Below, piece after piece: positions 52,812 through 63,800 of a DNA stretch of 64,000 bases; positions within the stretch are counted from its first letter, which is position 1, and each line of letters starts with the position of its first letter. Below the pieces are notes generated by a model that was not told the DNA's origin, made no database searches, and saw only the letters and a list, made by a program, of their open reading frames with translations. A program made the translations under genes and the position numbers. Location of the stretch: positions 1-64,000 of the forward strand of contig JAEUHE010000200.1 in assembly GCA_016793885.1 (NCBI GenBank). Reading direction: 5' to 3'. Source of the DNA: Verrucomicrobiales bacterium (GTDB lineage Bacteria > Verrucomicrobiota > Verrucomicrobiia > Limisphaerales > UBA11320).

Positions 52812-53408
52812 CAGGATTGGCGCGGTCGCATCGCCGGAATGCGGTCGCCGCGCCAATTACCACGGAGTTGTAGCCGCTCTCCTCCATCGCTGGCAATCCT
52901 CGGCTAGTCGTTTCACTGAGGCTCGAATGGCAGTCCTGCCAATAGCCGCCACTTCCACCCGTGGGATAGCATGAGGTTATCACACAAACGATGCCCATCA
53001 AGATTGACTGGTGTGCCCCTCTTGCATTGGAGTGTTGTTTGCTCCCGTGCCGCGTCGGTGTGGACAACAAGCCCGTAAAACGGTTGCGTCCTCGCCGGCG
53101 CACTCTTTCGCGAAATCCCTTTGCCACCCTGGTGTAAAGCCGTTGGGGTCGCCCATTGGTGCATTGTGTCAAGAGACAAAAAGGTGGTGAAGTCCTGACG
53201 GACTCGACGGCCTTATGCTGGGCTTTCAGCACTTGATGGGAGGGGGTCGTTACCTGGGCTGACAACCCCAGGTTTCGTCACCCCACACACGCTGAGGGTT
53301 GAAAGTCCGCACCATCGCACGGCAGTGCCCGCTGAGTTCAAACTAAATCTCACCCGCTTCTAATCACACCCCAGCGAGCGAGTGCACCAAGATCTATTTT
53401 GACACCCG
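52812..53408. other. Gene-free stretch between the broken-gene region and the secreted-protein region
   Basis: No supported gene. A 188-codon minus-strand frame (52699-53265) runs through here and into the antiporter in another frame; its product is Arg/Ser-rich with no family features. A small inverted repeat, TGGGCTGACAACCCCA (about 53259-53274), is the only structure noticed. Confidence 0.4.
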
Positions 53409-55283
53409 ATGCTGTGCAGCCCATGGTTTAGAATGACCCCGAACCCCAAAGTCAGGAGCTCTCAAAAGGAATTGCAACCAAGCTCTGAACGAAGTAAGCG
53501 CCTCTGGATTGCCGAGGGTGGGACTGCCCGGCGGCAGACTAGCTGGCGGCAGATGGCTTGGCTGCTGGCTGCCTTCCTGGGGGCGGCAACCGTTGAAGGC
53601 GCTGTCCCCTGTGACCCGATCCGCACCTTCGCTGACGACCGACTGCCGCTTCGTGAGCTCTTCGTAGCGCCTTCTGGGAGTAACACCACTGGCGACGGCA
53701 GTCGAACGAAGCCGTTTCAGACCCTCACGCGCGCATTGCAGGGATGGCGGCCGGGCGATGCGATCCGATTGCTGCCCGGCAATTACAACGGCGGCTTGTC
53801 GCTTAGCAATGTCCGTGGCACACCGGCTGCACCCATCTGGATCGGTGGTGTCCCGGGGGAAGCGCTTCCTGTCCTCCGCGGGGGAACGACCGGGCTGCAA
53901 ATGTCCCGGGTGAGCTACTTGGTGCTCGAGAACCTTTCCGTCATTGGTGCGACGGCGAATGGGATAAACTGTGATGATGGGGGCGATTATGGCAACCCGG
54001 ATGCCAGCCGCCATCTCCTGTTCAGGAACCTGCAGATTCAAGATATCGGAACCGGCGGCAACCATGACGGTCTGAAGCTGTCCGGCATCAATGACTATTT
54101 TGTCGTTGGGTGCGCGTTTCAGAGAATGAGCGCGGGAGGCAGCGGCATCGATCATGTGGGTTGCCACCGCGGTCTGATTGTCGGTTGTTCCTTCGTCGAT
54201 ATGGGGAGCAATGCGATTCAATGCAAGGGTGGGAGCGAGGATATCGAGATCCGAGGCAACCGAATTCTGAATGGAGGGGGCAGGGCAGTGAACATTGGGG
54301 GCTCGACCGGATTTCAGTTCTTTCGCCCGCCGCTTGTGCAGCCGGGCGCCAATGTTGAGGCCCGGAATATTCGTGTCCTGGCCAATCTGTTCATCGGATC
54401 GGATGCCCCACTCGCCTTCGTGGGAGCGGTGGACTGCGTCGCGGCCAATAACACAGTTGTCTCGCCGAGCCGATGGGTTGTCCGGATCCTGCAGGAGACG
54501 GTCTCATCAGGCGGATACACCTTCCTGCCTTCCGCCAGCAACCGTGTGGTCAACAACCTCATCTTCTATGATCGCTCCGTCATCAGCACGCATGTGAACG
54601 TCGGGGGCAACACGGCACCCGCCACATTCACCTTCGAGAACAATCTCTGGTATGCGTTCAACCAGCCCTCTCAATCACGACCCGCACTTCCCGTCGGTGA
54701 ACGGAATGGGATTTATGGGGCGGACCCTCGTTTTCGAGATGCTACAGCCCAGGACTATTCGGTGCCGACGAATAGCCCCGCCGCAGCCAAGGGTCTGAAG
54801 CTTGGTTTTCTGAAGAGCGATCTCCTGATGGCCTGCTATGCCGATGTCCCATCCGTTGGTGCCTTCGAGGCCTTACCGGCTGCACCGCTGAGTGCGGACA
54901 CGGACGGGGACCTCATGCCAGACGATTGGGAAAGAGCCACCGGACTCAACCCCAATGATGCTTCTGACGCCGACTCCGATCTTGACGGGGACAACGCCAC
55001 GGCTTGGGCCGAGTATGTGGCCGACACCGATCCGCGTGACCCGGCGTCGAGGTTCAGGCTGGTAGCCCTTGGACTCGAGGGCGGGATGCTGTCCTTTGAA
55101 TTCGCGACCGCGATCGGGAGGAGATATCTCATCGAGACCCGTAGTCTACTGCCAGGCAGCGAATGGCGCCCCGAATCCGAGCGGACCGGCGACGGGCTGG
55201 CGGCTCGCTCTGTGCATCCCGTCCGATCGGATGGACTCATCCTGTTCCGAGTTCGGATCGAGCTCGCTGGCGGACAGGGCTGA
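53409..55283 (+). CDS. Secreted right-handed beta-helix (pectate-lyase-fold) protein with calcium-loop tail
   Basis: 624 residues from the first ATG; starts at 53433 or 53553 (MAWLLAAFLGAATVEGAV, a good signal peptide) are possible. The N-terminal module 'FVAPSGSNTTGDGSRTKPFQ' and 'ALQGWRPGDAIRLLPGNYNG' is the DUF1565-like start of many beta-helix lyases; repeated coils such as 'NGINCDDGGDYGN' and 'DHVGCHRGLIVGCSFVDMGS' follow to about residue 440. A 'DTDGDLMPDDWERATGLNPN' segment (about 499-518) with 'DSDLDGDN' provides calcium loops, and a C-terminal 'RRYLIETRSLLPGSEW' module ends it. It is probably exported and polysaccharide-related. Confidence 0.85.
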   Translation: MLCSPWFRMTPNPKVRSSQKELQPSSERSKRLWIAEGGTARRQTSWRQMAWLLAAFLGAATVEGAVPCDPIRTFADDRLPLRELFVAPSGSNTTGDGSRTKPFQTLTRALQGWRPGDAIRLLPGNYNGGLSLSNVRGTPAAPIWIGGVPGEALPVLRGGTTGLQMSRVSYLVLENLSVIGATANGINCDDGGDYGNPDASRHLLFRNLQIQDIGTGGNHDGLKLSGINDYFVVGCAFQRMSAGGSGIDHVGCHRGLIVGCSFVDMGSNAIQCKGGSEDIEIRGNRILNGGGRAVNIGGSTGFQFFRPPLVQPGANVEARNIRVLANLFIGSDAPLAFVGAVDCVAANNTVVSPSRWVVRILQETVSSGGYTFLPSASNRVVNNLIFYDRSVISTHVNVGGNTAPATFTFENNLWYAFNQPSQSRPALPVGERNGIYGADPRFRDATAQDYSVPTNSPAAAKGLKLGFLKSDLLMACYADVPSVGAFEALPAAPLSADTDGDLMPDDWERATGLNPNDASDADSDLDGDNATAWAEYVADTDPRDPASRFRLVALGLEGGMLSFEFATAIGRRYLIETRSLLPGSEWRPESERTGDGLAARSVHPVRSDGLILFRVRIELAGGQG

Positions 55284-55347
55284 GGTCACGTCGTCGCGCC
55301 GAATGACGCTCGTGACAATACTTCGAGAGTTAGGTTTAGCCAAAAAG

Positions 55348-55392
55348 CGGGAATGGACCAACCACGGATTTCACGGATGACACGGATTAAAA
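55348..55392. repeat. Short dispersed-type repeat with three CACGGAT units
   Basis: In the 255-bp gap upstream of the giant gene, CCACGGATTTCACGGATGACACGGATTAAAAAGG contains the heptamer CACGGAT three times within about 26 bp. Sequences of this kind are, from memory, scattered in intergenic regions of many Gram-negative genomes. No second copy is in this window. Confidence 0.4.
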
Positions 55393-55538
55393 AGGGGTTG
55401 TGACAGTCTGTAACGAATAATCCCCAATCCGAGCAAAGTGCCGTGCTCTGTCTGGCCGGGCTGGGGAGGATTCTCATTGCCCCACCCTCTCCGGACCGCT
55501 ATGGTTGTTACGCTTTGAAAAAGCAAAATCCTGTCAGG

Positions 55539-58500
55539 ATGAAGTTATGTGTTATTGTCCTCATGGGGTTGGGGGCCGTAACGCCATTGTTTGCCGCGGT
55601 CTCGGAGGGAATCACTTCCCTGTCCATCCCCCAGACGAGTCCATACCTCATTGCCTCTGATGCCCTTACGAATGCTGCAGGAACGGACCGGGACGCGGTG
55701 CAGGTTCGATCAGTGGTTCAATGGAGCAACGACGCCGTCCTCCCATCGCCCCGGGTTACCGAGTACCAGTTGCAGCTGCTGGATGGGTCAACGCCGGTCA
55801 GCCTTTTCAACGAAGCTGGCGTTCCAGGAACTGTTTATCGCTTCACCAACTCGGTCTCCGTACCCGGAGCGCTAAGCGGTGGTCGGCTGAGCCGGACCAA
55901 CGTCTTTTCCCTCAGACCGGCCGAGGCCCTGCAGCCGCTCACAGACTACCGGGTTCGCCTCCAAGTGGGTGTCGGGGGCATCTCACGCAACAACTCCAGC
56001 AACACCCCTCCGCGTCAGTTCTGGCACTTCACAAATCTCGTCAGCGGCGATGCCGCCCTGAACGTACTGGGCGCCGTGGAGAGCACTGCGTGGAAGAAGA
56101 CCTACGCGATCGATTCGATCGGTGGGGAGCAAACATTCCAAGTCACGAACAGGTTCCAGTTGGTGAGGTATGACGACTTCAATGCGTCCCAGGTCGCGGG
56201 GAACGTTCCAGTCCGTCTCTCATGGCGACTGCTGGACACCAATGGCGCTGCGGTCGCGACAACTCCATCCTCCACCAATTTCACGGTTAGCATGTTGAAC
56301 TTTCAGAGTTCTTCTCCCCGGGAGCCTCACGACCAGACATTCGGAAGGACCATTTCGTTCCGACCGAGACAGCAGCTGGACTCGGTGAGCAACCGCTACC
56401 GGTTGGAAGTCACGTTGTCCCTGACGAATGTGGCGGGACAGGCGGCGACGGAGTTTCCCGCATGGACGACCTCCGCCACCCGGCTGCGCCATCTTAGTGG
56501 CACGCTGCGGTTCGGGGATGTGACCGCGACCCTCACGAATCTGATCGGCGAACCGGTCGCCCTTCCCACCCCGTCCGCGGCAGACTACCTGAACGTCAAC
56601 CTTGACGGGCGGGCGGTGCTGAACGGGGCGCCAGAACGCGACTTTGATCTGTCGGGGCCTCGCCTCTTCCTCCTTCGTGCTGATGGCGATGCCAGCCTGG
56701 CTGGTGGCAGTCTTATAGTGCCCGCCCAATCGGGAGGGGACTACTTCACCAACGGCAACTTCAGGATTCGACGCCACACCGTCACGGTAAGTCCGAGCGG
56801 TGCCACCGCAGACCTGCGCTTCTTTCTACCCGCAGGATTCGGTCTCTCTACCAACTACGGTGCGACCCGGACCTTGGAATCGCAGTTCGTCTTTCAGGAT
56901 GTGGGATTGAATGACGCGCTCGAACCTCGCACGAACCTCGTCCATGCGGGCTCTTTCGTCGCAAGTAGCGAATCCAAACCCATGCTGATCGTGGGGGAGC
57001 GTTTGTCGTGGAGCCGGACCACACATCGATTCACCCTCACGCCCAGCGCAGGCCTGCCCGTCCTGGGGACGCGTGCCCTGGATGAGGGATTCCTTCGGAC
57101 GGCCAGCAATTCCCTCGCTTCCGCATCGCTTGCGATCAAACGAGCGAACGATGGCTATTATCAGGCGATCGACGGCTTCGACGGAAACATCACACTCACG
57201 GCCTCCGCTCAGGGAGTGGCGCAACTCAGCTACATCGCCACGTTCAAGAGCGGCTCGTTTCATCCGCATTTCCCAGCCGGCCCTGCCATCGTCTGGACGA
57301 ACGGCGGACGTCAGGAAGTGGACAACAACAGCGTGACACCAGGTGTCGACAGCCGCCTGGAAGGAGTGTTAGGCATCACACAGTCTTATCTAGGCAGCTG
57401 CGCAGGCTGCGATGACGCTGCAACGACAAACTCCCTCTCGTTGACGTTATCCAATCGTGTGCTGAACTTCACGCGTGATGGCGGATTGATCGGTCTGCGG
57501 CAGCCGGGAGTCGAGCCCATCCAAAACCTCAGCTGGGGCTTCTCCCCGGAAACGGGAGCATTCGCACACCGCGCGAACGCCGTGTCGGATCGTTCCTTCC
57601 ACATGCCGGGACACTTTCTCCGCGGCGTGGATGACACGAGTGATGGCGGGAACAGTCCCGGTGTGCTGCATCTGACCGGGGTGGCGGCAACGAATCTGGC
57701 GGTCATCGAACGACCGCTGACCTCGGGCTATAACGAAGTGGGTCGGGCGGACTACGCCGGGATCAACATCCGGTCGCCCGCAGCCGGCAGCGGAGTGGGA
57801 CGCGATACCATCACCGGGACCCCTGTCGACTTCAGCCGCTCCCACCGGTCGAAGTACTACGTGCGACCTTCTGGTGTGGCAGGCATTCATGAAGCTGTAC
57901 CCGGCTCGTTCAGCTCAACCCTTACCCTGGCGGGATATCCTTTCACTTTCGACAACTACGGGCTCTCGTTCTTGAACTCGCTGAACGTGGACTCGCGCAC
58001 GGAGGGATCGGTCAGAGTGCCATTTCCTGCGAACATTACATTGCCCTTCGAGGAACTCCGATTGACATGCGCGGGCGGCCTGAAATCTGCAGAGTTGACG
58101 TCCGCCGGCGCCTATCGCCATCTCGAGTACTGGAACGCCGACATCCAGCCCCAGTCCATGCGGTTCGACGGCAAGCCGGGATCCGAGTGTGACCCCACGG
58201 AGTCCTACCTTGTTCTCGGGGTGCAAGCCCACGCCAGCCACGTCAGCCAGCCCCTCGCCGGAATTCTGGGGTTCTTTCCAAACGGTTCGCTCATCCCGCC
58301 TGCATTCAATCTTCCCGGGGTGGATTCCCGCTTCGAGCTGCCTTCCCAGTTTCGCTTCGCCGGCCCGCAAGGCTCTGGTGACTGGATACTCACACCGGTG
58401 GCGCCTGCTTACTTCACCACCAACGAGCTCGCGCTCGCAACGAACGGGTACCTCAGCATCGCGGGCAAACTCAATGTGCCTTTTTTCGAGGACATGAAAG

Positions 58501-60881
58501 TGCACCTACACTCCGGTGCGCGCACCAACGGTGCCGGCACGGGTGAGATATTTCTGGCAGGCGGGTGGCCGGCCGCTGGGCAGGGAGGTTCCTTTGGCTG
58601 GGAAGAGGCGGGGAAACACTACTTCAACGACGAGGGTTTCGATGCCTCGAACCGCGGCTTCCCGGCAGGTATCAGCATGAGTACGTATCACGGCGGGGAC
58701 AGTGAAGCGTATCGGGCCCGGGCGAAGCGCAACTGGCTGGAGGTGGTGGACTTCGACTATCCCCTGAGCTGGGACCCGGTCCTTCGCCAGTTCCAGACCT
58801 GGCGCCCGGTGACTTCCTCGCTGCTCTTGCTCACCGCCGAACATCAACTGACCCATCTCGATCCGAAACAGGCGATCCTCGACATCGGCCAGCGCTATGA
58901 GGGGCTTCCCGTCGTGAGTCTCACTCACCTGCTGGTGGATGAGAACGGCGGGGGCAGTGGGGCGGCCAGCGCACTACGTCAGGCTGTGGGGGATACCGCG
59001 TTCAATGGTATCACGAACGGGCTAGCAGCTGCGGACACCCTACTTTCCGACAATCCGACGCGTCTCGTTGACCGGCTGATCGCAGCCGGAGTGGATGCGG
59101 TCGTGGACAACCTCATGACCAGCCTGAACGCGGAGTGGGACGAGCATAAGAATCTTCCTCCGATCGAACGCGCAGCATTTCGCAACGTGGCGTTGACCAA
59201 GGTAAACGACCACTTCCTAGGGGATCACGGCATCAGTGACACGATTGAACGTAGGCTTCGCTATCTCGGTAATCCACAACTTGGCGGGCAGTTGTTCACT
59301 GCCTTGGGAGGGGAGCTGAAACGGGTGGAGGAGGGAATGAAAAGCACTGCCGACTCGTTCGGCGGAGGGGCCACAGGTGCAGCCGCTATCCGGCAACTCG
59401 TGGCATTGTCCGCGCCCCAATTCGCAGAGAGCGTGGCGGGACCGGAGGTGGAGGCGGCTCTGGCGGAGAACGCCTCAAGTTTCCAGCAGCTCCGATCGTT
59501 GATGCTCAACGCGCACAGCACGGCGGCTTCGTATGTGCCGGGGCTCGCGGCGGGGAACTCGGAATGGGCGGATGAACTCGAAGTCATGTGGAGCGCTTCG
59601 GCCCTGCGGCTCGAGGCTGCGGCGGCCAACGCATCGGACGCAGTCCAGGACGAGCTGGGAAGCTACAACTACCGGCTGGATGATCCGTTCGCGGGAAACG
59701 GATCGGCGCAGCTGCGCGCGCGCATTCGGGCCGAGATCGCCAACCATCTCGCAGCAGAACCCGCGGTGGCGGAACTGCGCCAATCGATTAAGCATCGTCT
59801 CTTCGATGCCAATAGCGCCTACCGTTCCGCGGCCAACAGCGTTTTTGCGCAATACAACACCGTCGCACGCAACCTGATCAGTCGTTCGCTGGTGCAGGTG
59901 GATAACAACTTCGCTCCCGGCCTGGACACGTTGTCCGCCTTCTTCGAGGTCTCACGTCTTCAGGGGCACGCGGAGATCCAGGATGAATCGCTGCGTCAGC
60001 TCCGGCTGGACGGGCGGTTCAAGCTGAAGGTGCCCGAGGACATGGTCTTCAACGCCTATCTCGAGATCAAGGAGCTGAACTCCGAGAACACACCGGAGGA
60101 ATGTCTCTACGATGGAGGGGAAGCCACGGAGGTGAAGTTCGGTGCGACGGATGTTGAACTCGATTGGATCAGCGATGGCCTGCGTGCGGATGTGGGAACT
60201 AAAATCACGCTGGTGGATAGCAGTCCGCGCGGCATCGCAGGATCCCTGCAAACCCGGGGACCGCTCGACTTCGCTGGGTTCGTCATCGAGCAGGTCGGCT
60301 TTGCGCTCGCGTTCGGTGAGGAGGAGAACTACATCGCGGCCAATGCAAGGGTAAGGCTCGGACGATCTTCTGAGATTGCCGGTGGAGTGTTCTTCGGCAA
60401 AGCGTGTGACATTACGCCACTGACCATTGCGGTAATCTCGGTCAGTCCCTATCTGCTGACCGCCGTAAACCCCGAGGAGATCTTTGGTGAAGCGCCTTTC
60501 ACCGGCGGGTTTGTCTACGCCGAAGGAATGTTCCCGGTCTTCAGCCTCGGTTGTATTCTGGAGGTGCGGATGATCGCGGGCGCAGGATCCTGGTATTTTG
60601 TAGATGGACCAAGGTTCGGCGGAATCATCAAGGCCGGCATTAGTGGCACGGTCCTTTGCGCGCTCACCGCCAGCGGGGATATCACCATGATTGGTGCCCG
60701 GCAAGGACTCGAGCTGCCGTCGCTCGACCTCTCCTCCCTAGGTCAGTCCTCGCCGATGCGGTTTGTGGGTATGGCGCACGTGGAAGGATGCATCGGGGTT
60801 TGGCCATTTGAGGTCTGCATCGATGGCAGCACGAGCGTGAAATACACCGAGGGCGGTGGGTGGGACGCCGATGAGCCGTAA
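55539..60881 (+). CDS. Giant secreted protein of unknown function
   Basis: 1780 residues from the ATG at 55539, chosen because it begins a clear signal peptide ('MKLCVIVLMGLGAVTPLFAA'); an upstream in-frame start adds 32 residues. Residues 1 to about 1120 are beta-rich, with repeated patterns of Asn/Thr/Ser strands. About 1130-1440 is a mostly helical, Ala-rich region ('VEAALAENASSFQQLRSLML', 'LEAAAANASDAVQDELGSYN'). The last 300 residues are beta-rich again with scattered cysteines ('GMAHVEGCIGVWPFEVCIDG'). I recognise no family. It overlaps the next gene's first possible ATG, so the two giants probably form one operon and may interact at the cell surface. Confidence 0.85.
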   Translation: MKLCVIVLMGLGAVTPLFAAVSEGITSLSIPQTSPYLIASDALTNAAGTDRDAVQVRSVVQWSNDAVLPSPRVTEYQLQLLDGSTPVSLFNEAGVPGTVYRFTNSVSVPGALSGGRLSRTNVFSLRPAEALQPLTDYRVRLQVGVGGISRNNSSNTPPRQFWHFTNLVSGDAALNVLGAVESTAWKKTYAIDSIGGEQTFQVTNRFQLVRYDDFNASQVAGNVPVRLSWRLLDTNGAAVATTPSSTNFTVSMLNFQSSSPREPHDQTFGRTISFRPRQQLDSVSNRYRLEVTLSLTNVAGQAATEFPAWTTSATRLRHLSGTLRFGDVTATLTNLIGEPVALPTPSAADYLNVNLDGRAVLNGAPERDFDLSGPRLFLLRADGDASLAGGSLIVPAQSGGDYFTNGNFRIRRHTVTVSPSGATADLRFFLPAGFGLSTNYGATRTLESQFVFQDVGLNDALEPRTNLVHAGSFVASSESKPMLIVGERLSWSRTTHRFTLTPSAGLPVLGTRALDEGFLRTASNSLASASLAIKRANDGYYQAIDGFDGNITLTASAQGVAQLSYIATFKSGSFHPHFPAGPAIVWTNGGRQEVDNNSVTPGVDSRLEGVLGITQSYLGSCAGCDDAATTNSLSLTLSNRVLNFTRDGGLIGLRQPGVEPIQNLSWGFSPETGAFAHRANAVSDRSFHMPGHFLRGVDDTSDGGNSPGVLHLTGVAATNLAVIERPLTSGYNEVGRADYAGINIRSPAAGSGVGRDTITGTPVDFSRSHRSKYYVRPSGVAGIHEAVPGSFSSTLTLAGYPFTFDNYGLSFLNSLNVDSRTEGSVRVPFPANITLPFEELRLTCAGGLKSAELTSAGAYRHLEYWNADIQPQSMRFDGKPGSECDPTESYLVLGVQAHASHVSQPLAGILGFFPNGSLIPPAFNLPGVDSRFELPSQFRFAGPQGSGDWILTPVAPAYFTTNELALATNGYLSIAGKLNVPFFEDMKVHLHSGARTNGAGTGEIFLAGGWPAAGQGGSFGWEEAGKHYFNDEGFDASNRGFPAGISMSTYHGGDSEAYRARAKRNWLEVVDFDYPLSWDPVLRQFQTWRPVTSSLLLLTAEHQLTHLDPKQAILDIGQRYEGLPVVSLTHLLVDENGGGSGAASALRQAVGDTAFNGITNGLAAADTLLSDNPTRLVDRLIAAGVDAVVDNLMTSLNAEWDEHKNLPPIERAAFRNVALTKVNDHFLGDHGISDTIERRLRYLGNPQLGGQLFTALGGELKRVEEGMKSTADSFGGGATGAAAIRQLVALSAPQFAESVAGPEVEAALAENASSFQQLRSLMLNAHSTAASYVPGLAAGNSEWADELEVMWSASALRLEAAAANASDAVQDELGSYNYRLDDPFAGNGSAQLRARIRAEIANHLAAEPAVAELRQSIKHRLFDANSAYRSAANSVFAQYNTVARNLISRSLVQVDNNFAPGLDTLSAFFEVSRLQGHAEIQDESLRQLRLDGRFKLKVPEDMVFNAYLEIKELNSENTPEECLYDGGEATEVKFGATDVELDWISDGLRADVGTKITLVDSSPRGIAGSLQTRGPLDFAGFVIEQVGFALAFGEEENYIAANARVRLGRSSEIAGGVFFGKACDITPLTIAVISVSPYLLTAVNPEEIFGEAPFTGGFVYAEGMFPVFSLGCILEVRMIAGAGSWYFVDGPRFGGIIKAGISGTVLCALTASGDITMIGARQGLELPSLDLSSLGQSSPMRFVGMAHVEGCIGVWPFEVCIDGSTSVKYTEGGGWDADEP

Positions 60882-60888
60882 TCTGCAA

Positions 60889-63800
60889 ATGAACCGAATT
60901 ACACATTTGAGCGGCCGGCTAACCAGGTGCGTTCGGACCGCCGTTTGCCGTTTAGCCCTGCTGGCCGGCATACTCTCGCAGGGGTCAAACCTGCGAGCGC
61001 AGGAGGCGTTGGGTCCGTTCGTCTCCACCATCGGGACCAGCGTGAGGGAGGCCGGCAGCGGACGCGACTGGGCGTACCTTCTCTGGACGGCCAACTCGCC
61101 GGCGCTGCTTCATGGGCGCAGTCATGCCGTTTACGCCAAAACCGGCGATGCCAGCGCGGCAACTGCTTTTACTCGGATCGCCATCGTTTCGCTGCAGACA
61201 GAGTCGGTGACATTGACCCCGTTGTTGGCCCGGGCTGCTGCGATCGGAGATGACACCAATGTCTTGGGTGCGGATATCGACGCGCTGTTCGGCAAGTTTG
61301 TTTCTTCTGGACTTCCCCTGACCGAGAAACTCTCCGCTGTGGTGCGCGGCGGGTTGATTGATCAAAAACACTACGGCCGACTCCTGCTCCTGGCCCGCAC
61401 CCATCCGAGTGTAGCGATGGCACTGGGATTCGGACACGCGACCTTGATCGAGCCTGGGGTGACGACATTCGAGATCCGCGAGTTCGACCAGGGCACCGCC
61501 ACCGAAGGCGCGGTGATCGGGCGCGTGACCGTCACGGCAGGCGCCCCGGTTGTGCTGCCTGCCCCAGGGTCACCGGTGGCAATGCCGAACACCGATGCCC
61601 GGGGACATCTGAACGCCCAACTGCGGTGGGGTGTTCCCGATTCACTGCGCCGGCTCAGCCTCCTTCAACACGGATACAACGTCTGGCGAGTGCGGGAGGA
61701 CTTTGCGGAGTCCCGCGGCTGGCACTTGAATCCACCCGCACCCAACGCCCTCAATACCAGTGTCGGTCAAACGACTGCGGTACGACGGGTGAACCGGCTG
61801 CCGTTATTGACCTCCCGAACGTTCACTCCAGCTGAGGCCGCCAATGTTCTGCCCCCCAACGGCGACACAAACACGATCTTTGTGGTCGACGACAATGACC
61901 GAGGCCGGCCAAACAGTGTCACTACGCTCGATTTCACCAACGGAGCCCGCTTCTACTATTTCGTCACAGCTCGGGATGTATTGGGGCGCGACGGCGCTGT
62001 GTCGCGCGGCACTCAGGTGCAGATCTGCGACCAGCTGCCACCGAATGCGTTGAGCAACGTGGATGTGCTGAACGACTTCACCTGGCAGGTCACTTCCAAC
62101 CGTCACCAACTGCGCGTGGTTTGGCCCCAGGCATCGAACCTTCCTTCAGATGAGGAACGCATTCGCGCGTACTGGGTGTATCGCTGGACCAACGTCACCG
62201 AGTTGCGGCTCAACCAGGGCAATCCCACGAACAACCTGATCGCGGTGGTGCCGCACATACCGGGAGTCGCGACAAACAGCTACCGTGACTCGAGCCCGGG
62301 TGCGCCGTCGCCCAAGGATCGGGGTGAGACCTTTTGGTACACCGTGCGGGCGGAGGACAGTGGAGCCTGCCGTGGAAATCTCTCACCGCACAGCGCACCG
62401 GCTTTCGGCATCATTCGGGATCGAACGGGGCCGGCAGCTCCGTCGGGAACCGTGACCACGGCGTGCCTCGTGCCGACGGCCGACTTCCTGATCCGCACCA
62501 CCAACGGCAATCCCAACGCCTCGGTGGGGGATGCTTCGTTCCAGTTCACCATTGGCGGCGTACGTGGCCACCAGCGTGTGGAATGGATGGAACTGAGCGC
62601 GGAGGTGCGGCCTGTCGGCTCCAGTACGGTGTCAGCGAGATACACCTCTGATCGCCTGTTTTTCGGCCCCGGCACGGCGGGCTCGTTTCTAGCGTATCCT
62701 TTCGATGTCCCTGAGTCGCTAGCTGGCCAGAATCTTTTCATCACCGCCGTCGCCGGCTTTGGGGATGGCACTTCGGGTTCGGGTAGTGCCTTTCAAGTCC
62801 TCGCCCTGGACCTGATCAGGGGGGATCGGCGCGTGGTCTTCACCTTCGCTGCACGGGTTGAGGCGCTGGCGAAGAACCGACCTTGCAACGAACACTTCCC
62901 CGTGGGACCGGATGGAACCTTGGTGCCCGTGGAGATCGATGTGCAGCCGACGCCGGGGAGTCGGGAACTGCGTGTCTACCGCCGCATTGATGATGGGCCC
63001 TTGGAGCTGATCTGTTCGCGTGAACTGACGAACCTCAGTTCGTTGCAATGCCTGGACGACACATTCCCGCACGGGGGTGGCAGAGTCTGCTACTTTGCCA
63101 CCACGTTGGATGAACACGGAAACGGAAGCCCGATGACCCGCCTGGGGTGCCGGTATTCGTTCGAAAGCTCGCCTCCGCCTCGCCCACAACTGTCGCCCAT
63201 CACACCGCTCGAGCCGGAGGAAGCCCCACAGATGTTACTCTCGTGGTTCTGTCCCTCGGTAAACGTCGATCGCTTTGAGGTCAGCATCGGAGCCATCGGC
63301 CAGGAGATCCGGAAGGATTGCGCTCCGGGGTTTCTAGACCTGATCCCGCCACCTGCCCTGCCTGAATTCCACTCTGTGAATCCGGAAGTCGCCGCCAGTT
63401 CCGGTTTGGATTCTCTCGCGCTGAAGTTCCGTCGCTTCTTGACCCCGCAACCCGGTGGCGCGTTTGGCAGTGGCGACCGTTTCGTGATTCCGGTCGATGT
63501 TGAGGCGGGTCGGCATTACATCGTGAAGGTGAAGTCAGTGATGCGAAGCGGAGCCCGGAGCGAGGAGAGCAATCAGGAATGGTTCATCTGGCGCGCGCCC
63601 CAGACAGTCCAGCCACTTGTCCCTTGGCCGGCGAGACCGCTGCCACCCCTTGGCAACAGCTTCAGGTTCTCGTTCGACGCCAGCTGGATGCTGCCGTGCG
63701 GGGAAACCAACGGTCCCAGCAATATCGTTGTTCGCATCAGCCCCTTGGGGAACGCCGTATCCCTCATCGAGTGCCCACCAACACTGGACTCGGCCGGGGA

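Noticed and set aside
52699-53265. 188-codon minus-strand frame
   Set aside because: It overlaps the antiporter gene in another frame, is rich in Arg/Ser/Gly and shows no family motif.
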